Position numbers and translations under genes: made by a program. A stretch of 64,000 nt of DNA, taken from NCBI GenBank assembly GCA_003550325.1, contig QKWP01000103.1, forward strand, positions 1-64,000, given 5' to 3'. The stretch comes from Gigaspora rosea (taxonomy: Eukaryota; Glomeromycota; Glomeromycetes; Diversisporales; Gigasporaceae). The notes under the pieces were generated by a model, which saw only the letters and a list, made by a program, of their open reading frames with translations, was not told where the DNA came from and did not search any database. Below are positions 47,346-59,800 of the stretch, piece by piece. Position 1 is the stretch's first letter, and each line of letters begins with the position of its first letter.

Positions 47346-48879
47346 AGTGTAATTAAGCAATTTCTTAAGAATTACTAATCCAAATTGGCTAAAATTTTAA
47401 TATGTTGTAGCCAAATATGATTTATATCTTTAGAATATTTTATCTAATTTGGATTAGCAATTATAAAAAAAATCATTGCCAAAGTTTATATAAAATAAAA
47501 TTTTTATATTTTTAATTATTATTATTAAAATTTTATATAGTTATTTTAGGCAATTTTGATTGGCTAATAATACTATATTATATAGCATCTAATAATTCTT
47601 CTGACCCTCTCTACTTTGAAAATCAGGTGATAAATATCTTTACCCATACTGGAAATATTAAATCTTCAATACTGATTAGCAGTTGCTATATATAAAAGAC
47701 TAAATTTTTTTAAATAAATCTTAAAGTTTGAGTAAATAAAGTTGTTTATATTATCAAAATATATCTAAAGTAAAAATTTAGTATTATATGAATAACTTTT
47801 TATTATATATTTTTTAATTTTTTAAAAAATTTAACAATTTGAAAATAAACCACCCCTTCATTTTTGTATAACTTTTTTACCAAAAAAGGTAGCTTATTTT
47901 TAGCAATATACAGTATTTAAATAAGCAATCTAAAGTTGTAAGTATGGCTAGTTGTACTCTTGTTAATGTACAATACCTATATGTAGACATTTGTGATTCA
48001 TAATATCTTAAATAAAATTTAACCACTAATTGGGTACTTTGCAACAAAAAAAAGTACATGCTACTCTGATTATACTGATATTTGGATATAATACATCATA
48101 GTAAAATCTTTCTATATTAAGATTTTTTTAAAATTTAATATAAAATATTGGTACAACTCACTGTATTGACATTTTGAATTTTTTTACTAATAACTCAGAT
48201 ATGTCAATATAACCAGAGTGATGTATATTGTAAATTGTATAAAAAAATTGTTTATCAATTATAGTCTACTGATTTACAAAATATAGACAGTATTAATTGT
48301 ACTTTTTATAGTATAGAAATACTAATTACATGTTTCTAAGCATTTCTGTTATGCAAATAATATAATATTAAATGTTAACATACCAATCAGTATTTGTGAC
48401 AATATAAATTTAGCCAAATCAAACCAACAAAATTCATACAATCGTATTGAATAATATTTGGCAAGCTAATAAGTCTAGGCACCTGTTGACACTACTTCAG
48501 GAGTAACTTTTTATTTATGAATAATCATAGTATCTGCAGTACATATGGATACTAGAAACAACGTAAAGCTTTTATGTATTATTAAAAGGCTTCTGATATA
48601 GGAAATATGGTGGGAACTCATAATTTTGAAGATTGTTATTGATATGGAATTTGAGTTAAAATTAATTTGAACAAAGCCTTTTAGATTGTATCTAAGAAGG
48701 GTTATACTATAGGATTGAAACTCATTAGTTATTGTTATTGAAACAGAATTTAAAAAAAGAAGATCTAAAAGAAACTGAACATTGGTTTAAAATAATATCT
48801 ATTTCGTCTTATAACAAATGCATACACACCAAATTAATCCCAGCAAATTCAGCAGTTTTAAGATATAGATCTTTACATT
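47346..48879. other. A+T-rich intergenic stretch with a small inverted repeat
   Basis: An imperfect inverted repeat of about 165 bp (ACTCTGATTATACTGATAT near 48063 against its complement near 48205-48225) may be a MITE. A phrase near 47945 is shared with 9010. No gene is supported. Confidence 0.35.
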
Positions 48880-48884
48880 TTCAA

Positions 48885-49290
48885 AATAAACATTAGTAAA
48901 GACAAGAATCATATTAAAACACCTTAAAAAAACATATGAAGTGTATTTAGAAGCTACTAAAAACAGAAATTCTTGTGCATATAACAATCTCAGTTGGTAC
49001 CTTGAAAATGATATAGATGTTAACAAGGATACAAATAAGGCATTTAAATATTATTTAAAGTCAGCCAAACATTGAAATTCTAGTAGACAAAATAATCTTG
49101 GTCGCTGTTAAATAAATAGTATAGTAAAATATCTGATTCAAGTTTTGAATTTGAAGATTTCATGCCTATTTGAGAAAATACAATAGTTTTGTTGATTGAA
49201 TAAGATGATTTACAAATAGAAAAAATAATCTTGGAATGATATAATGAAGAGGGCAGTAAAATCTGAATCAACCAGTATTACTTATAATTT
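48885..49290 (+). pseudogene. Sel1-like repeat protein relic
   Basis: The plus-strand translation gives decayed Sel1 units: AYNNLSWYLENDIDVNKDTN followed by KAFKYYLKSAKH, then NNLGRC, then NLGM...YNEEG-like. These match the A-x-x-N-L-G-x-x-Y-x-x-G-x-G-V-x-x-D-x-x-K-A-x-x-x-Y-x-x-A-A pattern. Stops follow each unit. Sel1 proteins are helical scaffold proteins, heavily expanded in mycorrhizal fungi; this copy cannot be functional. Confidence 0.6.
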
Positions 49291-49325
49291 ATACAACTCG
49301 AATATTTAATACAACAATTTTAATA

Positions 49326-49560
49326 GTGGATACGACTAAATTACTTTCATTAATTGTTAGTGAAATACAAGTAGCAGAAATTGCATTATGGGTCAATAGA
49401 AAAAAAATTATGTATTCATTATATGATAATCCATATGAATTCAACTTAATTCTAAATTCAGCAGAGATTAAATTTAAAACCAAAAATATTATGTTGTGTC
49501 TTGTTACCTATATGATAATTATGTTGTTGAAAGATTGTACAAAATCTTTTGAATAGTATT
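49326..49560 (+). pseudogene. TLDc domain fragment
   Basis: The open stretch VAEIALWVNRKKIMYSLYD, then NPYEFNLILNSAEIKFKTKN, aligns by eye with the first third of the TLDc domain of genes B-D (AEISSWIDRRSIIY and EIPYEFKLLLRGSRDGF). The glycine-rich RGSRDGF is lost. No GGYNP region follows. It is on the plus strand, 22 kb or more from the tandem cluster, so it is a separate old copy. Confidence 0.55.
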
Positions 49561-51232
49561 TGAAATCTGATGAAGTGGAAATTCTGAGGCCCAATTTGAA
49601 TTAGTCAATAGTTATGCAAATAGTAACAAGTTTGGACAACTTTTGTTAAGGATAGATAAAAGCATATGGATCTCTAAATTCTGTTTGGCTTAATTCTGAA
49701 ATAGAGTTATTGCAACAGATATCAAATCAAATAAGTTTAGATATTATTGATGTAAACATGTTAGAAGAGCATACTGCAAATAAAATTAAAAGAAAAACTG
49801 CAGAAGCTGCAAGTATGGCAAAGGGTCAAATATTAGCAAATACTTCATATAAATTACACTACTAAGAGTGAAATTGTTAATACATTGCAACTAAAAGAAT
49901 GCTTTACCTGGGCATAATTACTTCGAAATTCAAGGGATTAATCTCAAGAACTATATCCTGGCGTGGTTCAGTGATATAAGTAAAGGTAATAGATACTATA
50001 TACCTTTCATTGAATGTACCAAATAGGTAAAGTTTTCATATGATAGTCCCTATTATTATAGAAAAAAAGAGAGTAATGACATTGATATTTATTAGACTCT
50101 AAATTTCCAGAAAGAAGTAGCCAAGTTGGCATAAAAACCTTTGCTAAGAACCTCATTAAATGCATTAGTAAGGCTCTGTCAGGAAAGTGTTGAGTTGCCA
50201 CAGACTAATAAAAAAGCCCGCATTGATAAGTCTCTGATATTATGTATATTTAGGGTCTAAAAGAGAAAAAAAAGTAGATCAAATACCAATAAGTTATCCA
50301 AGTATATATATATATACAAAGAGAGAAACAGAAGAACGATAATTATACAAATATACATTAAAAGAATTATTAAAAATTGTTTGGTTAATTGATTTGAGAT
50401 CTTTGTATGGCCCCTGGCCCATGGATAAGTATTAGCTCACTCATTGTATAATTTTATTAATTACTCACTTTTTGTTTTTTTTAAGATAGATTAAGAATTG
50501 GGCACAAATCTATATATCAATTTTCAAGATTTTGAATTTGAATTTTGGTCTATATTACATGATCACTAGAAATAATATTACCCATTCAATTTTACTGAAG
50601 TCTTACTAAAACTTATGATGAGCTAGTTGCAAAGACAAAAGAAGAACAATCTTCTACCCTTCCTCTCTTATACAACTTCTCCTTATGCTCTATACCCACT
50701 CAACCAAAATTTCGTTATATTTACCCAATTACTTTTTCACGAATATGTTAGAAATATCTCATACCTATTTCCCATTCCTTTTTCACATCTCATACCTTCT
50801 GACTGGTTACCTATGTCATGGCCTGGGTCACAGTCTCTTTGTTCATAGCCTCTTAGTTAATAAAACTCACTACTTGAATTTTTCTGTGTAGTATACATAA
50901 TATGAGCGTGGGTGAGTGTCATGGGATAAACGTAATATTTTCTAATAATCATTTAAATTATACTGTACTACATTTTATGTAACATCCGATTATGCATAAT
51001 ATGCATGCATATAATTAATCATGCATAATCAATCATGCATGCTCTCATTGAACAGGGCTCAGCTTACAGCGAAATAATTTAGAAACCATACAATTCTATC
51101 ATATAATATGCATAATATGATAGTGTCAAAAAAGATCTTCTGCAACTCTATCCACTGATCACCTGTACCAACAAATATGCTAACACTTCTGAAGTTAAGT
51201 ATTAAAGAAACAGTAGAAAAACCAATAAATAC
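49561..51232. other. Degenerate coding-like and A+T-rich sequence
   Basis: A stretch at about 49680-49860 reads for some 60 codons as a helical Lys/Ala-rich piece but belongs to no family I know. A patch at 50990-51060 holds repeated ATGCAT and ATCATGCATAATC motifs. Nothing firm. Confidence 0.3.
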
Positions 51233-51787
51233 ATGAAACCCAGCAACTGTTATTTAGGGATACAATTAACTGAGTATCTGCTAATAGCTTTAGAGTTTGT
51301 CACTCACCACAAAATCAGCACTTGTCATTTAGAGGTAAAGTTCATAGACTACTTGCTGACAAGCTCAGAGTTTATCACTCACTACGATTTGAGAAGTTTT
51401 TGGCGGCCCTCTGATGGATTTTGGACTAAATGGGATGAACCACTGTTATTACTAAGATTACAAATGAAATTTTGGTGCCATTGGTTTGTGAAGAATTTTC
51501 AAAAAGTGGGCAATTTGGTTTACCACATCCAAAAGACCTGCAGTATTTACTGCTCCCAAAAAGGAAAGGCACCTACAGTATTGGATACAATCATCATAAG
51601 TGGCTTGGAAAAAAGTAACATGGAAGGACATGCAAGGCTTATGGAGAAACCACTGAACAAAGATTCTAGAAGTTTTATTCCAAGCAGTCTGGGTCATATG
51701 ACTGCTTTTTGTTTAACATACTGTGACTTGGGCCAGTTAATTGGAACAAGGTTGTTGATATTAACAATTTTTATTTTAGAAGTCTGA
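51233..51787 (+). CDS. Unrecognised 184-codon open frame, possibly transposon-derived
   Basis: The longest open frame of the 47-53 kb interval, beginning MKPSNCYLGIQLTEY and ending LLILTIFILEV. I do not recognise a domain. The base composition is less A+T rich than its surroundings. Another frame over 51520-51700 also gives a plausible peptide (LPHPKDLQYLLPKKERHLQY, then WKKVTWKDMQGLW) broken by stops, which reads more like retroelement coding sequence. A decayed LINE-like fragment is therefore as likely as a real gene. No promoter or intron evidence. Confidence 0.25.
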   Translation: MKPSNCYLGIQLTEYLLIALEFVTHHKISTCHLEVKFIDYLLTSSEFITHYDLRSFWRPSDGFWTKWDEPLLLLRLQMKFWCHWFVKNFQKVGNLVYHIQKTCSIYCSQKGKAPTVLDTIIISGLEKSNMEGHARLMEKPLNKDSRSFIPSSLGHMTAFCLTYCDLGQLIGTRLLILTIFILEV

Positions 51788-51949
51788 GTCGAAGTTATAA
51801 TAACTTTGTTTAGCTAACTTCAGGCCGCGGGTAAATATTGATTGGTAGCAGAAGGCCATCATAAAGCCCAAGTTTAGCCTTTTATAATTATAATAATTGT
51901 CATATATTATTCTCTTTTGCATGTAATAATATTGAATTAATAAATAAAG

Positions 51950-52209
51950 GAGAGCAAGGTCTTGGTTGTAAAATGAAAAAAATATGATAGCGTCATAGAT
52001 AGGATATCATATGATTTAGTCTTGTAGTTTCCATAATGTTCTATAATGTTAGATTAGTGACTCCCATAATATTTTGTAAAGTATAAAATGGAGGTTGTTT
52101 TATATCTTTTGTATAATAATCTTGGATTACCCTATAGTTGAATCATCCAATATATAAATATAATAAATTCAGATTATATTCGTACACAATATACTTTGTT
52201 AATAAATCG
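51950..52209 (+). other. Possible LTR-like fragment left of the hAT insertion
   Basis: TATAAAATGGAGG at about 52082 and AATAAATTC-type signals near 52160-52170 sit in the order expected for an LTR. The sequence seems to continue after the hAT element at 53041-53150. No second LTR or duplication was seen. Confidence 0.25.
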
Positions 52210-52217
52210 GGTTAAAT

Positions 52218-53040
52218 TAGGGTTGGGTTCGGTCAGCTAGGTCAGCTATCGGTCAGCTATCATCGACTATCAACTACTAGCCGGCTATAGCCGGCTATAG
52301 CCGATAAATTACTTGATCAATTTCTTAATCAATTTTTCAATCAAACATATAAACAAATGCCAAATAATTATATTTTTATATGTATACAGTTATACATATT
52401 AGAGTATCCTAGCCATGGCGAAAAAAAAGTTCGGGCCACATGCTGTAAACAGCCAATCAAAATAATCAAAATATTGAAGATCCGATCTACATTTCAAAAC
52501 AATCAAATTCTGGTCAAATTTATAGATCATTTGGCCTATTGGAGATTGCAAATTTGACCAGAATTAGATTATTTTGACCGTCAAAATTTCATTATCACGT
52601 GATTTTTTGGTCACGAGAGCATGTGTAACGTAACACAAGCGGAAGATCAAAACAAAACGTTCGCTTTTTCAAAAATCACCTTTCGCGCTCTAACAAAAAA
52701 ATTCCTTGAGCAATTCTACTATATGTTTTGCTAATATCAAGCCCTATAGGAACCCTGGCACTAACTTAAAACGATCTTGAAGTTTGTTGGACATAGTCAC
52801 GTGACAGTGGAAAAGTGACGGCGATCCTGGGGAAGATGGAAGATGCTAGGGTATTTCTTTCAATAATTCTATATAATTTGTACACTTCATGCTGAATTAA
52901 GCAATAATTATGATTTTTTAGCCAGGAAATAAAAAATTTGGCATCGACTAACCGGTCAGCTAAGCCGTTATAGTCGACTACATCGACTACGGCTATAGCT
53001 GATCGGCTAGCCGACTATTAGCTGACCGAACCCATCCCTA
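52218..53040. mobile_element. hAT-type element with perfect 8 bp target duplication
   Basis: GGTTAAAT flanks both ends (52210-52217 and 53041-53048). The termini are TAGGGTTGGGTTCGGTCAGC and, inverted, GCTGACCGAACCCATCCCTA. Both ends carry dense subterminal GTCAGCTA, AGCCGGCTATAGCC and CGACTA motifs. It is 823 bp and non-coding; a truncated relative lies at 29378. Confidence 0.85.
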
Positions 53041-53509
53041 GGTTAAATCACCAAGCACGCCTCTGGCGAGCTGCCTTCTTGTCGTCATTTGCATCAGTTA
53101 AAGAAGAGATCGTTCAATTCTCCCCATAACAGTATCTATAGATTGCACGGGGTCCTACAGGACCCTTTATATTAGTTATTAAATGACATTTTTTAATTTG
53201 TTAAGCACATAACTTATAATATAAGTGAGCATAAAAAAAAAAATTCTGCCTAGATACTTTTAACCCACCAGTATATTAGAGTGGGAGAAGGGGTAATTAA
53301 TGCCAGTGCCCTAAACAGGATTCAAAAGATAATGTTTTTTATAAACTTTAATAACAGGTATTTATTTATAATATTTGATATTTATGTTTCATTTGTGATA
53401 ATACTGTATACATATTAGTTGGAAAATAATAATATTTTGAAAATATAAAAAAAAAATATGAACACTATTTCATTACAAATCAATATAAAATAGTTCTAAA
53501 ATAAGAGTA
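53041..53509. other. 3' intergenic flank of the RNF213-like gene
   Basis: Contains a small hairpin GGTCCTACAGGACC near 53151 and A+T sequence. No RING or other E3 coding region was found here in any frame. Confidence 0.45.
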
Positions 53510-53892
53510 TTAAGTTTTATCAATAAATTTAGCATTTCCTTTCTTAATATTTTTTCTTTGATTTGATCCAGTGTCTTCTTTAACTGGATCCGGTTTTTAG
53601 CACGTGTTGTCTACAAAATGATCATTTACGGTATAAGTTATAGCTGACTATACAAAATTTACTGGTGATAAATTAACGGCTTACTTCTATAATGTACATA
53701 TTTAGTATATTGATATGTTTCAAAAGTATGGGAAACCAACAACGATGAAGGGAATTTATTTTTAATAATATTTTTATCTGCCCAATCAGGCCAACATTCT
53801 ATTCCTTCATCCCCAATCATATAGTCTGACAAATTTGTGGTTTCGTTGATATTTTCACTAGTGGTTAAAAACATTACAATAAATCTTTCCAA
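53510..53892 (-). pseudogene. Alternative 3' coding segment of the RNF213-like gene
   Basis: A second frame is open from about 54000 through 53685, past the stop at 53874-53876 of the main frame. It reads IPAGVFSTALERFIVMFLTT, then an acidic Trp-rich stretch (GIECWPDWADKN), and ends at a good GTAAGC donor (intron from 53684). A possible last exon is 53510-53583 (reading KEDTGSNQRKNIKKG, then a stop). The two frames overlap at about 53876-54000. A one-base change in an A run there would join them. This may be the ancestral 3' end, or chance; I favour a real old frame. Confidence 0.4.
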
Positions 53893-56800
53893 TGCTGTGG
53901 AAAAAACTCCAGCTGGAATACACGATTTTGCATCATATGCCTGCTCTTGTTTTGATAATTCAAAACCGATTCTTTTGAAATTTCTCGTTTTAACGAATCA
54001 TTAAGTTTGGCTTTATATTTATGATGAATTAAATTTCCGTCCAAATAAGTGTGGCGAGGATGTTTTTGAGTGGATAAAGTTTCTATTGTAACTAAATCCC
54101 AACCACACATGAAATTGAATGATGGTATATCATTTACCCGTTGCATGTGAAGTATGATGCAGACATGTTTTATTGGTTTTGAATGCTTCGAAGCTTTATT
54201 TATAGAGAAGTACTCTTGTTTATATTGTTCAATAATGAATTTTGCAAGCTTAATGCATCCAGAATTAACAGTTGCTAGGTCGCATTGTAAAATTAATAAT
54301 GTCTCATCTGATTCTAGCCAGAAATGTTTGATTCTATTTTGTAACCGAGCTTCAGATTTGAATGTCAAAATGTTATCAATCTGACATGTAACATTGTTTA
54401 AGCATGAAGTTATGTCAGTGTTGATATTTGAAAATGTGTTAACTATAATTTGAAGACCTTGGTTTTTATTTTCAATAACCTCGGCATTTTCAATAATTTC
54501 AACATTTTCACTATTACCAACATTTTCATTATTATCAATATTTTTAGCATTTTCATTATTATCAATATTATCATTATTTTCAATCTCATCATAATTTTCT
54601 AGCCTTGATAGAATATATGTGCCGAGATTATCGTATTTTTGATGGAAGTAAAAGTTATACCATTTTTCAACTTCACCACTATTTGCATGTGCCAATAAAG
54701 ATTTTCTTGATCTTACAATACCATCCGAAGTTGCAATGCCTATCAACAACTCTTTGCATCTCGACAAAATGTCTTCTTTATTTTCAGAGTCAGAACTGCT
54801 ACTATTGTAAATTACCAAGCTCTGCAACGTTTCTTCCTTGTCAAATCCAACAAACATGTCATGCTCATTAAATCCGGATTTAGGCACACCACCTTCTACG
54901 TAAAGACTCGATATTTGTTCAACCCATATAGAAAGTTCATTTACTAACTCTTTCATGTCATCAGTTAAAATATCATTAATTGACATATTTTGTTTTTCAA
55001 ATCGATTTAGAAGTGGAGGATCAGCGTGTGTTACTTTTTTCTCATCGAGCACCAAAATACAGCGGAAGTTGTTATGCACACAGACCATAGGATTTGAATA
55101 GGCACCTAACGCAACACGTGTGTAGTGTTTTATGTCACCCTCTTTACCAACTGTTATATAATTCTGATTCCATAAATAGTAAAGACTTCCTATAAATGGT
55201 AAAAAAAAAAATAATATATTTAAAATATAATAAAATCTACTAATTTTTTTGAACAATAAATGACATTAAATACCATATATGATTTCAAGATCTGTTAAAA
55301 TCAGAGGCCTTCCAGCTTCCACGCACATCTAATAATATCAAAATTACATTTATATAAGCTTAAAAATATTGAAAGTTTTATAAATGCTTACTATAATGCG
55401 ACTCAACACTCCATACTGATAATCTCCATCAATATCATCAGGGAATTGGCTTCCATAAATAACTACTGGTTCTAAATCCCAGGTTGCACCTTTTTGAACT
55501 GCGTTATTATCGACCATTTTTGAAAACTCTTTACTCCATTGCCTCAATTTGTACGTCAAAATATTAATAATAGAATCATTATTTCCAATGATCATTAGAT
55601 GTCTTGCATGTTTGTCTTTAAGATTTGCCTTTATTAATTCTTCGACGGATATTTGTTTAAAATTGTTCGTTATATTAAAGAAAATTCCACCATGCAAGAT
55701 ATCTAAAGCATCTTTGAAATGTGTTAAATATTGGTTATTCATTTCTTTTATTCCTCCAAAATTTCTTGCCATTGCCGTCCGGGTTGATTCTATTGTAAGC
55801 TATTTGTAAAGATAAACATAAAATTAGCTCTAAATATTAAGTGAAAAGAACTTTAATACATGAATAATGCAATACCTCATTATCACTAAGACTTTTAATT
55901 AAGGAGTAATAATCACGAAGCCCATGAAAATTCTCAATTAGTTGATTTTTTTCATAACTGAGATAAGAACTTGCTAAAGATTTAAGTTTAGCTCTTCTAT
56001 TACTCCAGACAAACCAATTTTTCTTTTCTAATAATCTCTCTGCCGTATCGATTAAATCTTTTTCTTCAAACTTAGGCCTAAAAAACGATTTAAATATAAT
56101 TAAAAAATAAAGCATAACGTAAAATATTAAAATTTATTTTAAATTGCTAACCTTTGAACTAGTAAAGCCCTACTTAATTTTGAATTGTCTAACCTCCAAT
56201 TACTTAAGCCGATAACAGAAACATTTGGAAGCTCATAAGGATAGCTTGGGTCAAGTAAGGAATATAGAACATTCAATGGATTATAGGGACTGGTTTCAGC
56301 CAACCCAACTAAGATAATGAAAAATTTTTTAGAATATCGGAATAATAAAATATTAAATGCATATCATTTGTTATAATTAATTATAATTAGTTATTATTAA
56401 ATACCTTCATCAAGTAAAACCACAGTATATAATGGAAACTCCTTTGAATTGGTTTTTTGATGATTTTCTGCCTTCTGGAAAACTTTAATGATCCCGTCAG
56501 AAGTAGATAAAGATGAACCTTGGTAAGGAATAATATAAACCTAAAGAGATAAAATGATTTTAGCAATTTGAAATTATAAATATAAATGTGCAAAAATGTG
56601 TATTAATTTTTTCTTACTTGTGGCAGTGATTTAAAAAATGGGTCATCAGAATCAGCACCACGGAGATTCTGACTAATCAAACGTATTGCTAGAGATTTTG
56701 ATGCTCTAAAATTTTTTTTATAATAAAAAAAAAAAATTTAAGTTTCAAATAATTTAGTTTACATTTCTCACAGCAATAACATACCCTGGCGCTCCAATAA

Positions 56801-59800
56801 CAAATAATGGTATCTTTGTAAATATTGAAACAATCATTGTAAGCACATTTTCAAGTAGAGCTTCGTTCTCTGCAGTTTGTGGCTTAACAATTACAATTCA
56901 ATATAATATGTTAGAAGTGTATCATTTACAATTTATTGTAAGAATTGATTATCCTATATACCGGTTTTGTCATTCTAATCATATAATTTTCTTGTTCATC
57001 TCTAATAATTTTCGCAAAGAGCAGAGGTGTCATCTCTGTTTCAATGGATTTCGGTTTAAACTTATTGAACACTTCGCACATCCTTTTGCAATATTGTGTA
57101 CGCAATTCTTGATCATAAATTCGAACTTGGTAACAAAGACTTAATGCTAGTATAAATGATAAAACCATAGGATCTGGCCCATTTCTTGGAGGATAATCTC
57201 CTCGATTTTTTCCATTAGGTTTCGGTCGATTCTTGAAACTCTTATTAAAGAACTTGACAAGAATTATAGCACGTTTAACATCACGTAAACTGACACTATG
57301 TACTCCTTCATGTTCTCGTGTAAATTGTTGTGAAGCAAATAATAATTCAGGGAATAAATTTGATTGTTTTTCTAAAGCCGTATTAACCATTATGTGGATA
57401 TAAATTTTTTCATCAGATGGTTTTAATACACCAAAATCCCAGACATAGTTTATAATTTGATCAGGGAGTGGATGAACCTGATAGGATAATTTACTTTGTT
57501 CTTCATATCTTCTTGTTGTAAGACAACTTTTTTGTCGTAAACGATACGGATTACACGCAGAGAAAAGTCTTATGTTAGGATGAATTGTTTGACCATGAAT
57601 TTTTCTATGCGCTATAAGTTCAGCAAGTAATCCGATATGATTACAAGTGTTGATTTCGTCAAAAAATAACCAAATTTGACGAGTATCGGCGTTTTTTTCT
57701 GCTTCAGACATAAAATCTAAGATATCTTGCTCTCTAACACTCGCGTGCAAGTTAAAAGCTCTAAATTCAACTTCCACTACAATCGATAAAAATTTAATTA
57801 AACTCGTCTAAAAAATATTTAAAATAGATTTAATTAAAAAAAATAATAGATTAATCTTAAAATTTAATATCATTAAATTTACCTTGCCACATCCAGCTTC
57901 ACCACAGCAGACCACAGGAACGTTAGCACGAGCCCGTAAAAGAATTAATGCCATGTTCAAAAGATTATCTGCAGAGAGTGCGTAAGGTGCGTATTCACGT
58001 TTTTCAAGAGTTGTACGTGCTAAACATTCCAACTTTTTTAGGATTTCATCCGGATGCATTTCATTAAAATTATCCAGTATATCTACTGCTTTCCCTTTGA
58101 CTTGATTTCCAGCTCCAACATATTGACCTTTTAACAAGTTTACAACATCATCCGGCACTTTTCCTCTGTCTCGATAAAGAGCACAAATAGAGTCGGGTGT
58201 TTGTGACATGAAAAATACTAACAGATGATTTGAGTCTTCCCAATGCTTAATCGTTCCTAAATTTGCTTTTTCAGCATCTGGTAAATGTTTCAATTGTTCA
58301 GCTTTAGATTCTACAGAACGAGTTGCAAAATCAATCGAAACATTTAATAAAGTTTCCAATAAAGTTTTTCTAACACTTCTATCTTCTATCATCTCAGGTA
58401 GTGTTTCTACACGGAAAAATTTACTAGATGATAATCTTACTAGTTGATCTGCAAGAACGTTAATAAATACTTCAAGAAAGCGGTATGAAGTGACATCTTG
58501 AACGTGTTTTTCGAAAAAATATCTCTGAAAAAGTTCCTGACAACGTCTTTGTGATATTTGTGGTATTTCACCATCTTCAGGTATGATAAAATCAATATTT
58601 TCTTGATTAATTAGATCTTGGTCATATGCTTCCAAGTATCTAGCGACTATTTGAATTGGGCTATCATAATTATAAGAAATAGCCAGGTTTTTAATATTCC
58701 AAGTTAAATGTTCGTTTATTAAATACCCAGTAATTGGTAACGAATTTAACAAATATTGATTCATAGTGGAAGCAACTTCTATAAATACTAATGTTTTCGA
58801 TGGAATGAAAGCAATATTATTACCATTTGATACCACTCTAAATGTCAATAATTCAAATAAGAAAATATTCACATCATAAGGATGATTTATCAACATTATA
58901 TTAAAATGTAAACTTTCAAAATTCTTGATTTTAGTTTCAGATAATTGTTTAACTAGTTTTTCAAAAGTGACACCATCACTTATTAAGATACTTCGTGGAG
59001 CTAGTTCATAACGATAACTACATTCTTTAATCCATTCTGTTTTTCCTTGCCCGGATAAATCTGAAGAAATGGTGAACACATTTGGACACAATTCCTTGTA
59101 TATATTTCGCATTGAATCCGCATTAAGTCCATTAGTTATATGAACATATTCAGAAAATTGTTCAAGTATATGATGGTACATGCCATTTTCACGACAGCAA
59201 ATTAATGCTAAATTAAATTGCTTCTCTTGCTGAGAAAGAGAACGTATATGCATTACTAATTGATATTGCAATTCAAAATCAAGATTTTCTATATTTGCTA
59301 TACAAAATAATTGATCCCCATATCCATTTTTTTCGGCAAAGAAGCATCGTTTAGTAAAAATCAAGAGCTCTTCTGCCTTAGTAGATGCTTTACAAATTAG
59401 TAATTGCCATGATTCTGGATAACATCGATTTAAGTTAACAGCATATAAACTCATTATAATATTTGGTACTCTAAATTTATCGGTGCATGCAGCAACAAAA
59501 AGTTGTCCCGGATGAACCACATCGGACATTATTTGTTCAACGTCGGCTGTTATTTGTCGTTTTTTCGCTGGAACTTGATCAAATATTTCACTTAGTTTTT
59601 CTCCAATTCCACAAAGGATATCAAGATGAGGAGCAGTACCGTCAATATGTTCCTCTACTAAAGGTGGTAACTCGGCTTGCTCATTGACCAACCGTAAAAA
59701 TATTGTACATTTATATTTATTATATGCTTCATTTGATTTTGATGTGAAATAATCATAAAATGCCAAGATTTGTCTAGCTAGGAAGAAGGTTAAATAATAA

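Noticed and set aside
50627..50891. Two overlapping open frames of about 70 codons
   Set aside because: Two frames are open at once over the same DNA with no recognisable protein. Probably chance or retroelement tail.
54154..55809. Plus-strand open frames over the RNF213-like exons
   Set aside because: Antisense shadows of well-supported exons.
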